NCBI GenBank assembly: GCA_910585665.1
Contig: CAJUFI010000012.1
Coordinates: 16,711 to 80,710, forward strand
From: an uncultured Acetatifactor sp.
GTDB lineage: Bacteria; Bacillota; Clostridia; Lachnospirales; Lachnospiraceae
DNA: 64,000 nucleotides
Direction of reading: 5' to 3'
The translations under genes and the position numbers were made by a program. The notes below the pieces were generated by a model. That model saw nothing but the letters and a program-made list of their open reading frames with translations, was not told where the DNA came from and searched no databases. Position 1 is the first letter of the stretch; each line of letters begins with the position of its first letter. Shown here piece by piece: positions 52,101-60,231 of the stretch.

Positions 52101-52129
52101 ATTTTACAAAATATACTAATGTTTGTCAA
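52101..52129 (-). promoter_or_regulatory. Consensus promoter of the GrpE/Hsp70/GTPase/TIR gene set
   Basis: On the minus strand TTGACA (52124-52129), a 17-nt spacer and TAAAAT (52101-52106) lie about 140 nt upstream of the GrpE-like gene. No other strong promoter was seen down to 36822. Confidence 0.85.
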
Positions 52130-52202
52130 CCTGCAACAGACCAGTTTGTGGCTGGGAACGCATTTTCTTGCAAGGTTTTCCTGTAAGGATGCATTTTGGG
52201 CC

Positions 52203-52232
52203 TTGACAAACCTACCATCGATATGTTAAATT
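52203..52232 (+). promoter_or_regulatory. Possible plus-strand promoter
   Basis: TTGACA (52203-52208), an 18-nt spacer and TAAATT (52227-52232) face the GNAT gene but lie 420 nt from it, with repeats in between. Confidence 0.35.
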
Positions 52233-52240
52233 CCAACTTG

Positions 52241-52320
52241 TGGCGCCGCCTTATCTGATAACGGGAATGCTCCCTTTGACTTATGGTGCCGCCCATCTGA
52301 TAACGGAAGCGCTCCCTTTG
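52241..52320 (+). repeat. Two direct repeats of about 37 bp
   Basis: The units start TGGCGCCGCC (52241) and TGGTGCCGCC (52284), and both continue through ATCTGATAACGG and GCTCCCTTTG. Their origin is unknown. Confidence 0.7.
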
Positions 52321-52433
52321 GAAGCGGCACTGGCCAGCAGGCTCTATGGTTTCGCCGAGGGCTGACTGGCGGCTGGCGAACTGGCAGGCGGCATCAGCGC
52401 TGACCTGTATTGTTATTCTTGCAGCAAAAATAA

Positions 52434-52561
52434 GCTCTCGGAATTTTCAGGAAGCAGAATCAGGCATTGGGGCTGGACGGCACCTGGAAAAGCGGGAAAC
52501 TGGCCCAAAGGAGTTCAGGAAAGTAGTGTGATATGCGGTCTGGCGATTCCGAGAGGATATC
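52434..52561 (-). repeat. Family B interspersed repeat, copy 4 (reverse orientation)
   Basis: This full-length 128-nt copy in inverted orientation relative to the others runs from GCTCTCGGAATTTTC to GATTCCGAGAGGATATC. It is highly similar to 15183-15310. Confidence 0.85.
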
Positions 52562-52653
52562 AAAACAGAAAGGGGTGATTGAATATGAAAAATATTCGTG
52601 TATGGAGGGCCCACGAAATTTGACCCTCCAAATAATATCTGGAGGATTAAAAT

Positions 52654-53574
52654 ATGGTTACATTATTTGATGTCAATGAACAGAACTGGCTGGATGTGGT
52701 CTCGCTCAGCGTCACGGAAGAGCAGCAAAAATTTCTTGCCGCACCTATGGAGATTGTGGCGAGAGGATATATCTATCGCGCTTGTAATGCCAGAGTCTAC
52801 GGCATACGCAACAGCGAACATGTCATTGGGGTCGCGCTTGTAAAGGACTTGGAGGAAGAGCCGGCCTGTTACGATTTGCAACAGTTTATGATTGACCGGC
52901 GGTTCCAAAATAAAGGGTATGGCACGGAAGCGCTGCGCCTGATACTTGCAGTGCTTTCTAAAGAAAGAAAGTATGGTCAGGTGGAGGTATGTGTCAATCG
53001 GAACGACGCCGCGGCACTTCGGATGTACAAAAAGGTCGGATTTGAGGACACCGGATATATAGACGAAAGTGTTCCTGACTGCTATAACCTTATGTACAGC
53101 TTAAACAGGGATGACCAGCCCCATTCTGACAGAACGATTTCCGACTTCTCTGACCCGCTGTTTCAAACGGCTTTTCAGAAGTATTTTGCAGAGTTAGGCC
53201 ATAGGATTCAAGATTGGAACGGGTTGTTCAAAGAAATGGATGATGATGGCGATAATGTCGCTTTTGTCAGAACTTCCATGGATGGTAAAGTCATCGGATT
53301 TATTCAATTCAAACCCGTGAAGTTTTCAAGCTGGTTTTTTGAGGAGACTTGCGGCTTTATACGGGAGTTTTGGGTCGCTGAAGAGTTCCGAAATAAGAAT
53401 CACGGCACGGCACTGCTCAGTCTTGCGGAAAAGCATTTCATGGACAATGGGATTTACACATGTATCCTGACCACAGAAACCGCCGCACGCTTTTACGAAA
53501 GACACGGATATGTCAAAGCAATAGGATGTAAAGCGAAAAATCAAGATGAAGTATTTATAAAACACTTGAGATAA
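52654..53574 (+). CDS. Tandem GNAT-domain acetyltransferase
   Basis: This 306-residue protein has two GNAT folds. The first (about 1-150) has the acetyl-CoA loop DRRFQNKGYGTEAL and then RNDAAALRMYKKVGFEDTG. The second (about 160-306) has VAEEFRNKNHGTALL and ETAARFYERHGYVKA. The first half resembles spermidine/spermine or ribosomal-type acetyltransferases, but the substrate is not clear. GGAGG lies 9 nt before the ATG. The gene has visibly lower GC and more A/T-ending codons than its neighbours and sits beside repeats, which suggests acquisition by transfer. Confidence 0.88.
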   Translation: MVTLFDVNEQNWLDVVSLSVTEEQQKFLAAPMEIVARGYIYRACNARVYGIRNSEHVIGVALVKDLEEEPACYDLQQFMIDRRFQNKGYGTEALRLILAVLSKERKYGQVEVCVNRNDAAALRMYKKVGFEDTGYIDESVPDCYNLMYSLNRDDQPHSDRTISDFSDPLFQTAFQKYFAELGHRIQDWNGLFKEMDDDGDNVAFVRTSMDGKVIGFIQFKPVKFSSWFFEETCGFIREFWVAEEFRNKNHGTALLSLAEKHFMDNGIYTCILTTETAARFYERHGYVKAIGCKAKNQDEVFIKHLR

Positions 53575-53647
53575 ACTTTGAACCGGCGGCTATCAAAATC
53601 AGGTAAGAATAGCTATCAAGATAAATCCACATATAGGATGGAACAAA

Positions 53648-53680
53648 ACGCTCTGTCGGGCAGCATGCCTGGCAGAGCGT
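53648..53680. terminator. Hairpin between convergent GNAT and trmL genes
   Basis: ACGCTCTG at 53648 pairs with CAGAGCGT ending at 53680, extended by GGGCA/TGCC with mismatches. A T-rich stretch is short on both sides, so termination is only likely. Confidence 0.5.
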
Positions 53681-53749
53681 AATTGTGCTTTAATGTGTCA
53701 ATCCCTGTAAGGCTCCGTCTCCAGGAAGCTGTTGCCCGAGAGATCATCG

Positions 53750-54241
53750 TCAGAGCCACTGCAGCCTGTGGAGCTGGCCCTCCTGCTGCATGCCGGCAAA
53801 ACCGTTCTGCCGCAGCGCTTCGTACAGGACGATGGCCACGGAATTGGACAGGTTCAGGGAGCGGATGGAGTCCAGCATGGGGATGCGGATGCAGCTCTCC
53901 TCATGCTCCACCAGAATCTCCTCCGGGATTCCGGCGCTCTCTTTGCCGAACATGATGTAGTCATCCGGGCCGTAAGCCGCTTCTGTGTACACCCGCCGCG
54001 CTTTGGTGGTGGCCATCCAGATTTTCGCGCCGGGATGAATCGTTTGGAATTCTTCGAAATTCATGTATCTGTGGACTTCCAAAAGCGGCCAGTAGTCCAT
54101 CCCGGCACGCTTGATGGACTTTTCGTCCAGGCGGAAGCCCAGCGGCTCTATCAGATGCAGGGGCGTGCCTGTAGCCACACAGGTACGCCCGATATTTCCC
54201 GTGTTTCCTGGTATCTCCGGCTGATGCAATATGATGTGCAT
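53750..54241 (-). CDS. trmL: tRNA (cytidine/uridine-2'-O)-methyltransferase TrmL
   Basis: This 163-residue SPOUT methyltransferase modifies the wobble position 34 of certain leucine tRNAs. MHIILHQPEIPGNTGNIGRTC is the typical start, and FGKESAGIPEEIL and RSLNLSNSVAIVLYEALRQ form the knotted SAM site. The ATG at 54241 gives the normal family length and has AGGAAG upstream; a longer frame adds 34 unrelated residues. Confidence 0.93.
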   Translation of the reverse strand: MHIILHQPEIPGNTGNIGRTCVATGTPLHLIEPLGFRLDEKSIKRAGMDYWPLLEVHRYMNFEEFQTIHPGAKIWMATTKARRVYTEAAYGPDDYIMFGKESAGIPEEILVEHEESCIRIPMLDSIRSLNLSNSVAIVLYEALRQNGFAGMQQEGQLHRLQWL

Positions 54242-54377
54242 TTCGCTTCTTCCTATCCGTTTCCGTTCTTTTTCCGTTTCCGCCCTTTCTAAATGAACGT
54301 TCTGCTCAGACAAAGAATCTTTTCCTGTCTCTGCACTATCCATCTTTCAGGCGTGTGGCTTTCTGCGGGTTTTCTAC

Positions 54378-55562
54378 CTATGCCTTTTCTTTCTTTTCCT
54401 CACGCAGCTTCTCCACGAAACCTTTCAGCCTGTCCATGGCAACCTGGAGGTTCTCCAGGGAGGCGGCGTAGGAGATGCGCAGATAGCCCTCCCCGCAGTC
54501 GCCGAAGGCTGTCCCCGGCACCACGGCCACCTTCTCTTCCTTCAGGAAACGCATGGCGAACTCCTCGCTGGTCATGCCAAATTCCCGGATGCAGGGAAAG
54601 ATGTAGAATGCCCCGTAAGGCTCGAAGCACTCCAGCCCCATCTCCCGGAAAGCGTGCACCAGGTACCGCCGTCTCTGGTTGTAGGCGGTGCGCATCTCCG
54701 CCACGTCCTCGTCCCCGTTCTTCAGGGCTTCCACCGCCGCGTACTGGCTGGTGGTGGGGGCGCACATGATGGCGAACTGATGAATCTTGGTCATCTGCTC
54801 TATGATGTTCTCCGGCCCGCAGGCGTAGCCCAGGCGCCAACCGGTCATGGCGAATGCTTTGGAGAAGCCGTTGATCAGGACCGTCCGCTCCTGCATGCCG
54901 GGCAGTTCCGCTATGGACACATGCTTGCCCTTATAGGACAGCTCAGAATAGATTTCATCCGACATGACATATATGTCATGTTTCAGAATCACTTCCGCGA
55001 TGGCCTCCAGGTCCTTCCGCTCCATGATGGCTCCGGTGGGATTGTTGGGGAAGGGGAGCACCAGGATCTTCGTCCTGTCCGTGATGGCCTCCTCCAGCTC
55101 CTGCGCCGTGAGCCGGAACTCATTCTCCGCCTTCAGGTTGATGATCACCGGCTTCGCCCCCGCCATCACCGCACAGGGCTCATAGGACACGAAGCTGGGC
55201 TGGGGGATGAGCACTTCGTCCCCGGGATCCACCATGGCGCGGAATCCGATGTCGATGGCCTCCGAGCCGCCCACTGTCACCAGAATCTCTCTGGTGGGAT
55301 GCTCATAGAGGATTCCCTGCTTCCTGTAGGTGTATCTGCTGATTTCCTCCCGCAGCTCTTTCAGGCCCGCGTTGGAGGTGTAGAAGGTCTTCCCCTTTTC
55401 CAGGGAGTAGATGCCCTCGTCCCTGATATGCCAGGGGGTGTCGAAATCGGGCTCGCCTACGCCCAGGGAGATGGCGTCCTTCATCTCCTGGGCAATGTCG
55501 AAGAATTTCCGGATGCCCGACGGCTTGATTGCCACGATTTTTTCTGCTAACGGATTTCTCAT
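54378..55562 (-). CDS. Class I/II PLP aminotransferase
   Basis: This 394-residue aspartate aminotransferase-fold enzyme carries the PLP lysine in NGFSKAFAMTGWRLGY. PNNPTGAIM, SDEIYSELSY and the substrate Arg in YLRISYAAS are also present. It belongs with the large group of aromatic or branched-chain aminotransferases of Firmicutes; the substrate is not clear. Its ATG overlaps the stop of an Lrp-type regulator by 4 nt (ATGA), so the two are coupled, a common pairing in which the regulator senses the amino acid. Confidence 0.93.
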   Translation of the reverse strand: MRNPLAEKIVAIKPSGIRKFFDIAQEMKDAISLGVGEPDFDTPWHIRDEGIYSLEKGKTFYTSNAGLKELREEISRYTYRKQGILYEHPTREILVTVGGSEAIDIGFRAMVDPGDEVLIPQPSFVSYEPCAVMAGAKPVIINLKAENEFRLTAQELEEAITDRTKILVLPFPNNPTGAIMERKDLEAIAEVILKHDIYVMSDEIYSELSYKGKHVSIAELPGMQERTVLINGFSKAFAMTGWRLGYACGPENIIEQMTKIHQFAIMCAPTTSQYAAVEALKNGDEDVAEMRTAYNQRRRYLVHAFREMGLECFEPYGAFYIFPCIREFGMTSEEFAMRFLKEEKVAVVPGTAFGDCGEGYLRISYAASLENLQVAMDRLKGFVEKLREEKKEKA

Positions 55563-56041
55563 GGGGTGATCATCTCCCTTTCATCTTCTTTTTTCTTGGA
55601 AAGCACTGTGCCGTGGTCCTTGTATTTCTTCAGGATGAAATGGGTGGCGGCGCTGAGCACGGAGTCCAAGGTGGACAGCTTATCCGACACGAAGGCGGAT
55701 ACCTCCCGCAGGGTCTTGCCCTCCAATATGACCATCAGGTCGTAGCTGCCGGAAATCAGGTACACGCTCTGGACTTCCGGGTACTGGTAGATGCGCTCCG
55801 CGATGCTGTCGAAGCCCTGCCCTCTCTGGGGCGTCACGCGCACTTCGATCAGGGCGGTGACCTTGTCCTTGGAGGTCTTCTCCCAGTCGATCAGGGTATG
55901 GTATCCGCAGATGATCCCCTCCGCTTCCATGGCGGCCAGCTCATTGGCCACCTGCACTTCCTCCACCCCAAGGAGGATTGCCAGCTCCTTTAACCCCATC
56001 CGGCTGTTCTTCTCGATAATCGCCAACAGTTCTTCTCTCAT
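55559..56041 (-). CDS. Lrp/AsnC family transcriptional regulator
   Basis: This 160-residue protein has an N-terminal winged HTH (LKELAILLGVEEVQVANEL) and a C-terminal RAM ligand-binding domain (TALIEVRVTPQRGQGFDSIAERI, then SVYLISGSYDLMVILEG). GAGAGG lies upstream of the ATG. It is the first gene of a two-gene operon with the aminotransferase and is likely autoregulated through the palindrome at 56064-56079. Confidence 0.93.
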   Translation of the reverse strand: MREELLAIIEKNSRMGLKELAILLGVEEVQVANELAAMEAEGIICGYHTLIDWEKTSKDKVTALIEVRVTPQRGQGFDSIAERIYQYPEVQSVYLISGSYDLMVILEGKTLREVSAFVSDKLSTLDSVLSAATHFILKKYKDHGTVLSKKKEDEREMITP

Positions 56042-56063
56042 TTTTTATCAACCTCTCTTTTCC

Positions 56064-56079
56064 TGTAATTGAGATTACA
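56064..56079. promoter_or_regulatory. Palindrome upstream of the Lrp-type gene
   Basis: TGTAAT, four bases and ATTACA form an inverted repeat 23 nt upstream of the start codon. It is a plausible Lrp/AsnC autoregulatory site. Confidence 0.45.
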
Positions 56080-56145
56080 AATTTGTCTTATTCCATATCT
56101 CTGCAGCGCCTATCTGCCGCGGCGCAGTCCGCTATCCCCGCACTG

Positions 56146-56277
56146 CTGCTGTTCTGGCATGGCGCATTTCCTACACCGCTGCTGTTCTGGCATGGCGCAT
56201 TTCCTACACCGCTGCTGTTCTGGCATAGCGCATTTCCTGCACCTTTGCTGTTCTGGCAAAACACATTCCCGGCGCAT
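56146..56277 (+). repeat. Four 33-bp tandem repeats between genes
   Basis: Four head-to-tail units of 33 nt begin CTGCTGTTCTGGCATGGCGC. The first two are identical, the fourth is diverged. On the minus strand one frame stays open and would give 11-residue repeats (MPEQQRCRKCA), but no start signal precedes it. The repeats lie between the AIR-synthase-like gene and the Lrp-type gene. Confidence 0.9.
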
Positions 56278-56363
56278 GAACATTATGGCACGATGCCTTC
56301 CGCAGTGCGGCGCGTCCTTTCTGCGGCAGGAACCTGCGTCTTCCGTTCCCCCACGGTTTTTCC

Positions 56364-57485
56364 CTATGCCAGGGCCGTGTAGATGCTGTCTGTCCTGGGC
56401 CTGTCCAGGTAGCGGATTTCCTCTCCATTGACCAGGATTCTGTCGCGGCTGTCCGTGACCTTCCCCACCAAAGCCGCCGGTATCCTGGCCGCTTCCAGCG
56501 CTCCCAGCAGACCGGGGCCGTCCCAGGCCGTCATGATCAGGCATCCCCCGGAAAGCAGCTCATAGGGGTTCACGCCGCAGCACTCGCACACCTCCACCGT
56601 CTCCTGGCGCAGGGGAAGCTTCCTCATGTCGATGGTCAGCCCTGTGCCCGCGCCCTCCGCCAGCTCCCAGAGCCCGGCCAGAATGCCGCCCTCCGAAGCG
56701 TCATGCATGGCACAGACGCCATTGGCCAAAGCCACCTCCGCCTCCGGGAGGACGGAAAAATACCGGTGGAATCCTGCTGCCTCCTCCACCAGATAGGCCG
56801 GATAGCGCTCCCGGAGCCTTCCGCGGTGCCGCCTGGCTATCAGGGCCGTGCCCTGGAGGCCGATCCACTTGCTGAGCACCACGTCCTGTCCCGGTCTGGC
56901 GGCTTTGATGCTGCAGCCCTTCCCCTGCAGAACCCTGCCATAGGCCGTCACCACCGCCACAGGCTGCAGGACTCCAGCGGTGACCCTTGTCTGGCCCCCT
57001 GCTATCTCCATGGACAGTTCCCGGCACTTCTCCTGGGCGGCAGCCATCAGGGCGCGCACCTGCGGCTCCTCCGTATGTACCGGCAAAAGCAGCGCGATGG
57101 TGGCCGCCACGGGCCTGGCCCCGCCTGCCGCCAGATTGTTGGCACACTTCTGAATCAGATCCGCCATGGTCAGGAACCGCTCCGCTGCCCCGAAACCGCC
57201 TGCCGCCGGCCCACCGGCAGGCGCCTTTTCCACGGCTCCTCCCGCTGAACCGCTATCTGCAGCCGGCTCTTCCACGGCATCTCCCGTCTCCATATGGGCC
57301 GTCTCCCGGCCAGCAGCCACCACGGCTTCCTGTGTGCACACTGCCATCCCGGTTTCTTCCCCAAAAGAGAAGATGGCGCAGTCTTCCCCTATCCCTGCGC
57401 CATGCAACACTTCCTCTCTCTTTGTCTGAATCTGCCTTAAGACAGAACGCCTAAGCGCATTCTCCGGCATTTTCCCAATCTGCAT
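56364..57485 (-). CDS. AIR synthase-related (PurM/HypE-like) protein
   Basis: This protein of 373 residues has the PurM N- and C-terminal domains. GAGIGEDCAIFSF near residue 30 is the ATP/metal loop and MHDASEGGILAGLWELAE the C-terminal domain signature. It resembles the 'hydrogenase maturation factor/AIR synthase-related' group, whose members phosphorylate or activate small molecules or peptides. The role here is unknown, since no hydrogenase genes are near. A low-complexity Gly/Ala/Pro/Glu insertion of about 30 residues lies near residue 75. I choose the ATG at 57485 (GGGAGC upstream) over an upstream one. Confidence 0.8.
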   Translation of the reverse strand: MQIGKMPENALRRSVLRQIQTKREEVLHGAGIGEDCAIFSFGEETGMAVCTQEAVVAAGRETAHMETGDAVEEPAADSGSAGGAVEKAPAGGPAAGGFGAAERFLTMADLIQKCANNLAAGGARPVAATIALLLPVHTEEPQVRALMAAAQEKCRELSMEIAGGQTRVTAGVLQPVAVVTAYGRVLQGKGCSIKAARPGQDVVLSKWIGLQGTALIARRHRGRLRERYPAYLVEEAAGFHRYFSVLPEAEVALANGVCAMHDASEGGILAGLWELAEGAGTGLTIDMRKLPLRQETVEVCECCGVNPYELLSGGCLIMTAWDGPGLLGALEAARIPAALVGKVTDSRDRILVNGEEIRYLDRPRTDSIYTALA

Positions 57486-57625
57486 ACCAGCTCCCATCCG
57501 CCCGTTTCCGCGCGGCATATCCTTGGCACTAACGCGTTTTCCCTGTCAAAGCCCCGGATATCCGCCCGGAAAACAGGCTGTCCCTCAAATGACCGGAATC
57601 TTCCTTTTGGCGGTGCAGCGCCGAA

Positions 57626-59104
57626 TCATTGCACTGGCACTTCCGGCTGTTCCGGCTGAGGGGGCTGGGTCAGCAACGCGATCACATTCATCACATGGTC
57701 CAGACTGCCGGTACCGATTGCGGCCATGATTTCCTCATAGGCCACAGGGTCGGCGGTGGCCGTCCCTATGGTGGCGCTCCTGGGCACCATCTTGTAGCTG
57801 CTGCTGTTCACCTGGGTGCGCTCCACCTCTGTGCCGTTCTCCGTCACCACCTTCCACAGCCTGGCCTTATAGCCAATATGGGCGCCGGACTTCACCACGT
57901 AGCCAATCGGCTGGCCGGGATCCGGATAGAGAGTGTCCGAAGGCGGATTGATGACCTCCAGCACCTCGCTCTCATACCGAACCTCCCGCCCTGCGTCCCT
58001 GGTCTCCACACCGTAGATGGTGAATGTGATTTTCTTGTTCTCCGTATATCCTTCGATGTAGATAGGATAATCCAGATTGTTCACGAACTTGAAATCCTTC
58101 CCGGAGCTCTCCGCAATGGCCGCGTCCGCCGAAGGGTCCACATAGGTGACGATCATGGAATGGTTATGGCGCTCCGTGACCTCCAGCTCCGCCAGCAGGA
58201 CCGTGTTGTACAGCGTAGTGGACACCTGGCAGATGCCGCCTCCCAGGCTGTCCACCACCTTGCCGTTCAGGTAGGAGCCCGCCATGAAATAGCCATTTGC
58301 CACGGAAAAAGGCGCCACGGCCTCATAGGTGGAGAACTCGTCCCCGGGGTACAGAAGCGTGCCGTTGATCAGCTCGCAGCCATTGGCCACATTGGCGCTC
58401 CTGTTGCTGTTCGACGAACTGTAGGAGGTGGTGAACGTGCCCAGCACATCCTTCACCTTGGCCAGTTCCTCCGCGCTCCCCCTGGGCTCCTCCACTTCCA
58501 CCACCAGCGGGATGCTGCAAGCCTCTCCCGTCCACTCATTGGACAGAAATTCATTGATTTTGTCAAAAGAGGCCTCCACATCCAGCACATATCCCGTATT
58601 GCCTCCTATCACCTGGAAGCTTCCGTTCTCCCGGACCAGCGTGGCGTCCTCCGCCTTCACGTCATGGGGGACGCATTCCCCCGTGAGGATATCGGTGACT
58701 GCCTGCAGGTCGAAGGAAAGCTCAATGGGATACACCAGGTTCTCCCTCTCCAGATCCTTCAGCATCTTATAGCGCTCAATCACGTTCCCGTGGATGCCCA
58801 CCTCCAGCGCCTGGCTGACAATCTCCCGGTTCGCCCAGGCGACGCCCAGCTGCCCGGCGGTCACGGGCACCTGGGCGTCCCCGGCGGCCAGCAGCGTGAT
58901 TTCCACATCCCGCAGGCTCTCCACATAGGCTTCCACGGCTGCTTCCGCCTGGGCGGCATCCATGCCGGACAGCTCCACATCACCGGCGAAAATCCCTTTT
59001 TTGATTACATCGTTGCTTTCCGCCTTGGCCTGCAGGCCCAGCATCAGCAGGCAGGCAAACACGAGGACAGGGAAGCATCCTCTTTTCATCCATTTCTTCA
59101 TCAT
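57626..59104 (-). CDS. VanW family cell-envelope protein
   Basis: This 492-residue exported protein has a signal peptide or N-terminal anchor (residues 8-28). A repeated alpha/beta 'peptidoglycan-binding-like' module follows at about 35-230. The VanW domain is at about 235-370 (ANVANGCELINGTLLYPGDEFS, GGGICQVSTTLYNT), and a G5-like C-terminal part comes next. The VanW function is unknown but linked to cell wall. GAGAGG lies 6 nt before the ATG. It follows a 35-residue membrane peptide gene by 29 nt. Confidence 0.9.
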   Translation of the reverse strand: MMKKWMKRGCFPVLVFACLLMLGLQAKAESNDVIKKGIFAGDVELSGMDAAQAEAAVEAYVESLRDVEITLLAAGDAQVPVTAGQLGVAWANREIVSQALEVGIHGNVIERYKMLKDLERENLVYPIELSFDLQAVTDILTGECVPHDVKAEDATLVRENGSFQVIGGNTGYVLDVEASFDKINEFLSNEWTGEACSIPLVVEVEEPRGSAEELAKVKDVLGTFTTSYSSSNSNRSANVANGCELINGTLLYPGDEFSTYEAVAPFSVANGYFMAGSYLNGKVVDSLGGGICQVSTTLYNTVLLAELEVTERHNHSMIVTYVDPSADAAIAESSGKDFKFVNNLDYPIYIEGYTENKKITFTIYGVETRDAGREVRYESEVLEVINPPSDTLYPDPGQPIGYVVKSGAHIGYKARLWKVVTENGTEVERTQVNSSSYKMVPRSATIGTATADPVAYEEIMAAIGTGSLDHVMNVIALLTQPPQPEQPEVPVQ

Positions 59105-59133
59105 TTACATCCTCTCCCATTCGACCTATTGAA

Positions 59134-59241
59134 TTAATAAATCAAATATGTTACAGTGGAAGCAACCATCGCGATTACCAGTAGTATGACGATTGCCGCT
59201 GATATGCGCTGGGTCGTCTTCCTGCGGTTCATATTGAACAT
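59134..59241 (-). CDS. 35-residue single-pass membrane peptide
   Basis: The peptide begins MFNMNRRKTTQRIS and consists of a basic N-terminus and one membrane helix ending TVTYLIY. AGGAG lies 6 nt upstream of the ATG at 59241. It precedes the VanW gene on the same strand. Small proteins of this design occur upstream of envelope genes in related bacteria, but no name can be given. Confidence 0.65.
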   Translation of the reverse strand: MFNMNRRKTTQRISAAIVILLVIAMVASTVTYLIY

Positions 59242-59391
59242 AGCGTACTCCTATCTGCCCGGCCGGCATGCAATCCGCAGCCGCCCCCGGCGAAACCATT
59301 GTTTAAGACTGTCGCAACGGGCGCTTTTGCGTCCTGGGAACGAAGCGGTTCCTGTAATTTGCAGACAACTCCTTACGAAAGGATATTATAT

Positions 59392-60021
59392 ATGAATATC
59401 GGATTTTTGGCAAGTTTTATTACCTTTTGCCTGATAGTTACCCACAATATCAAAAAGCAGGCCCGGAACGGCCGCAAACAGGAAAAAAGCTTCTGGGCCC
59501 GGGAATCGGAGGCAAACTCCGTCCGCCGCAAGCCCCTTGACGGCCTGCCCTACATCAAGATACCCCTGGAAAGCTTTCCCACCCATCTGCTGAACGCAGA
59601 CGCTACTGTCTTGGAATGTATCGAGGTCATCGAATCCCTCACCTCCGAGAAAATCCTCAATCTCACCGGGTGGACCAATACGGACCTGAAGCTGGAGTAC
59701 GGCGCGGCCAACATCACGGCGCTGTCCGAGTACGACCAGAACTATACCCTCTTAGTCCGCACCCTGCAGAAATGGGCGGACGCGCTGGCGGCGGCCGGAC
59801 ATATGGACGAAGCCGTCATCCTTATGGAGTTCGCCGTCAGCACCAATACGGACATCAGCCGCACTTACTATCTGCTGGCGGAATACTGGGCCGCCCGGGG
59901 CAGAGGAGATAAAATCGAGCAGATGATGCGCACTGCCCAGGGCCTGCGCTCCTCCAATAAGGACGCTATCCTGCGCCATCTGAAGAAGAGCCTGGATTCC
60001 ATTGTGGGCGTGTTGTATTGA
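59392..60021 (+). CDS. Membrane-anchored TPR-like protein
   Basis: This 209-residue protein has one N-terminal membrane helix (residues 3-18) and a basic linker. The soluble domain is predicted to be helical, with a TPR-like pair near residues 120-190 (ADALAAAGHMDEAVILMEFAV and TYYLLAEYWAARGRGDKIEQM). AAAGGA before the ATG at 59392 selects this start; the frame extends upstream without a site. No specific family was recognised. It may interact with other envelope proteins, given the VanW gene next to it on the other strand. Confidence 0.75.
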   Translation: MNIGFLASFITFCLIVTHNIKKQARNGRKQEKSFWARESEANSVRRKPLDGLPYIKIPLESFPTHLLNADATVLECIEVIESLTSEKILNLTGWTNTDLKLEYGAANITALSEYDQNYTLLVRTLQKWADALAAAGHMDEAVILMEFAVSTNTDISRTYYLLAEYWAARGRGDKIEQMMRTAQGLRSSNKDAILRHLKKSLDSIVGVLY

Positions 60022-60099
60022 CGCGGCAGGCATGACAGCCCCAGCGGGCCGCGTCCGTGTCCGGTGACGGCTTTTTGTGGCCGACCGATGCCCGGGCAG

Positions 60100-60209
60100 G
60101 GCCGTCAAAGCGAACCGCTCTTGGACTTTTTTAGCGAACAATGCTTCGGACAAGGCCGTCAAAAACAGACTGCTCTTGGACTATTTTATGCTGACAACAC
60201 TCCGGGCAG
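60100..60209 (+). repeat. Imperfect 54-bp direct repeat
   Basis: Two units begin GGCCGTCAAA at 60100 and 60154 and share CGCTCTTGGACT-like and CGGACA-like blocks. It lies in the convergent gap between the TPR-like gene and the radical SAM gene. Confidence 0.65.
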
Positions 60210-60231
60210 AACCAGGCATACATCCATTGTC

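Larger units (their letters stand above)
51959..52653. other. Intergenic region between the GTPase operon and the GNAT gene
   Basis: It holds the operon promoter (52101-52129), a weak plus-strand promoter (52203-52232), a 40-bp direct repeat (52241-52320), a family B copy (52434-52561) and, near 52585, a 12-codon frame with a good ribosome binding site that is probably a gene remnant. No other gene is seen. Confidence 0.6.

Noticed and set aside
56146..56277. 33-bp repeats as a CRISPR array
   Set aside because: The units are directly adjacent with no spacers, and no cas genes are present.
57629..59137. 502-codon plus-strand frame opposite vanW
   Set aside because: It is a shadow of the VanW gene with no start signal and an unnatural amino acid mix.
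59302..59375. Degenerate family A copy before the TPR-like gene
   Set aside because: Only the right arm (TTTGCAGACAACTCCTTA) is similar; the left arm does not match well enough to claim a copy.
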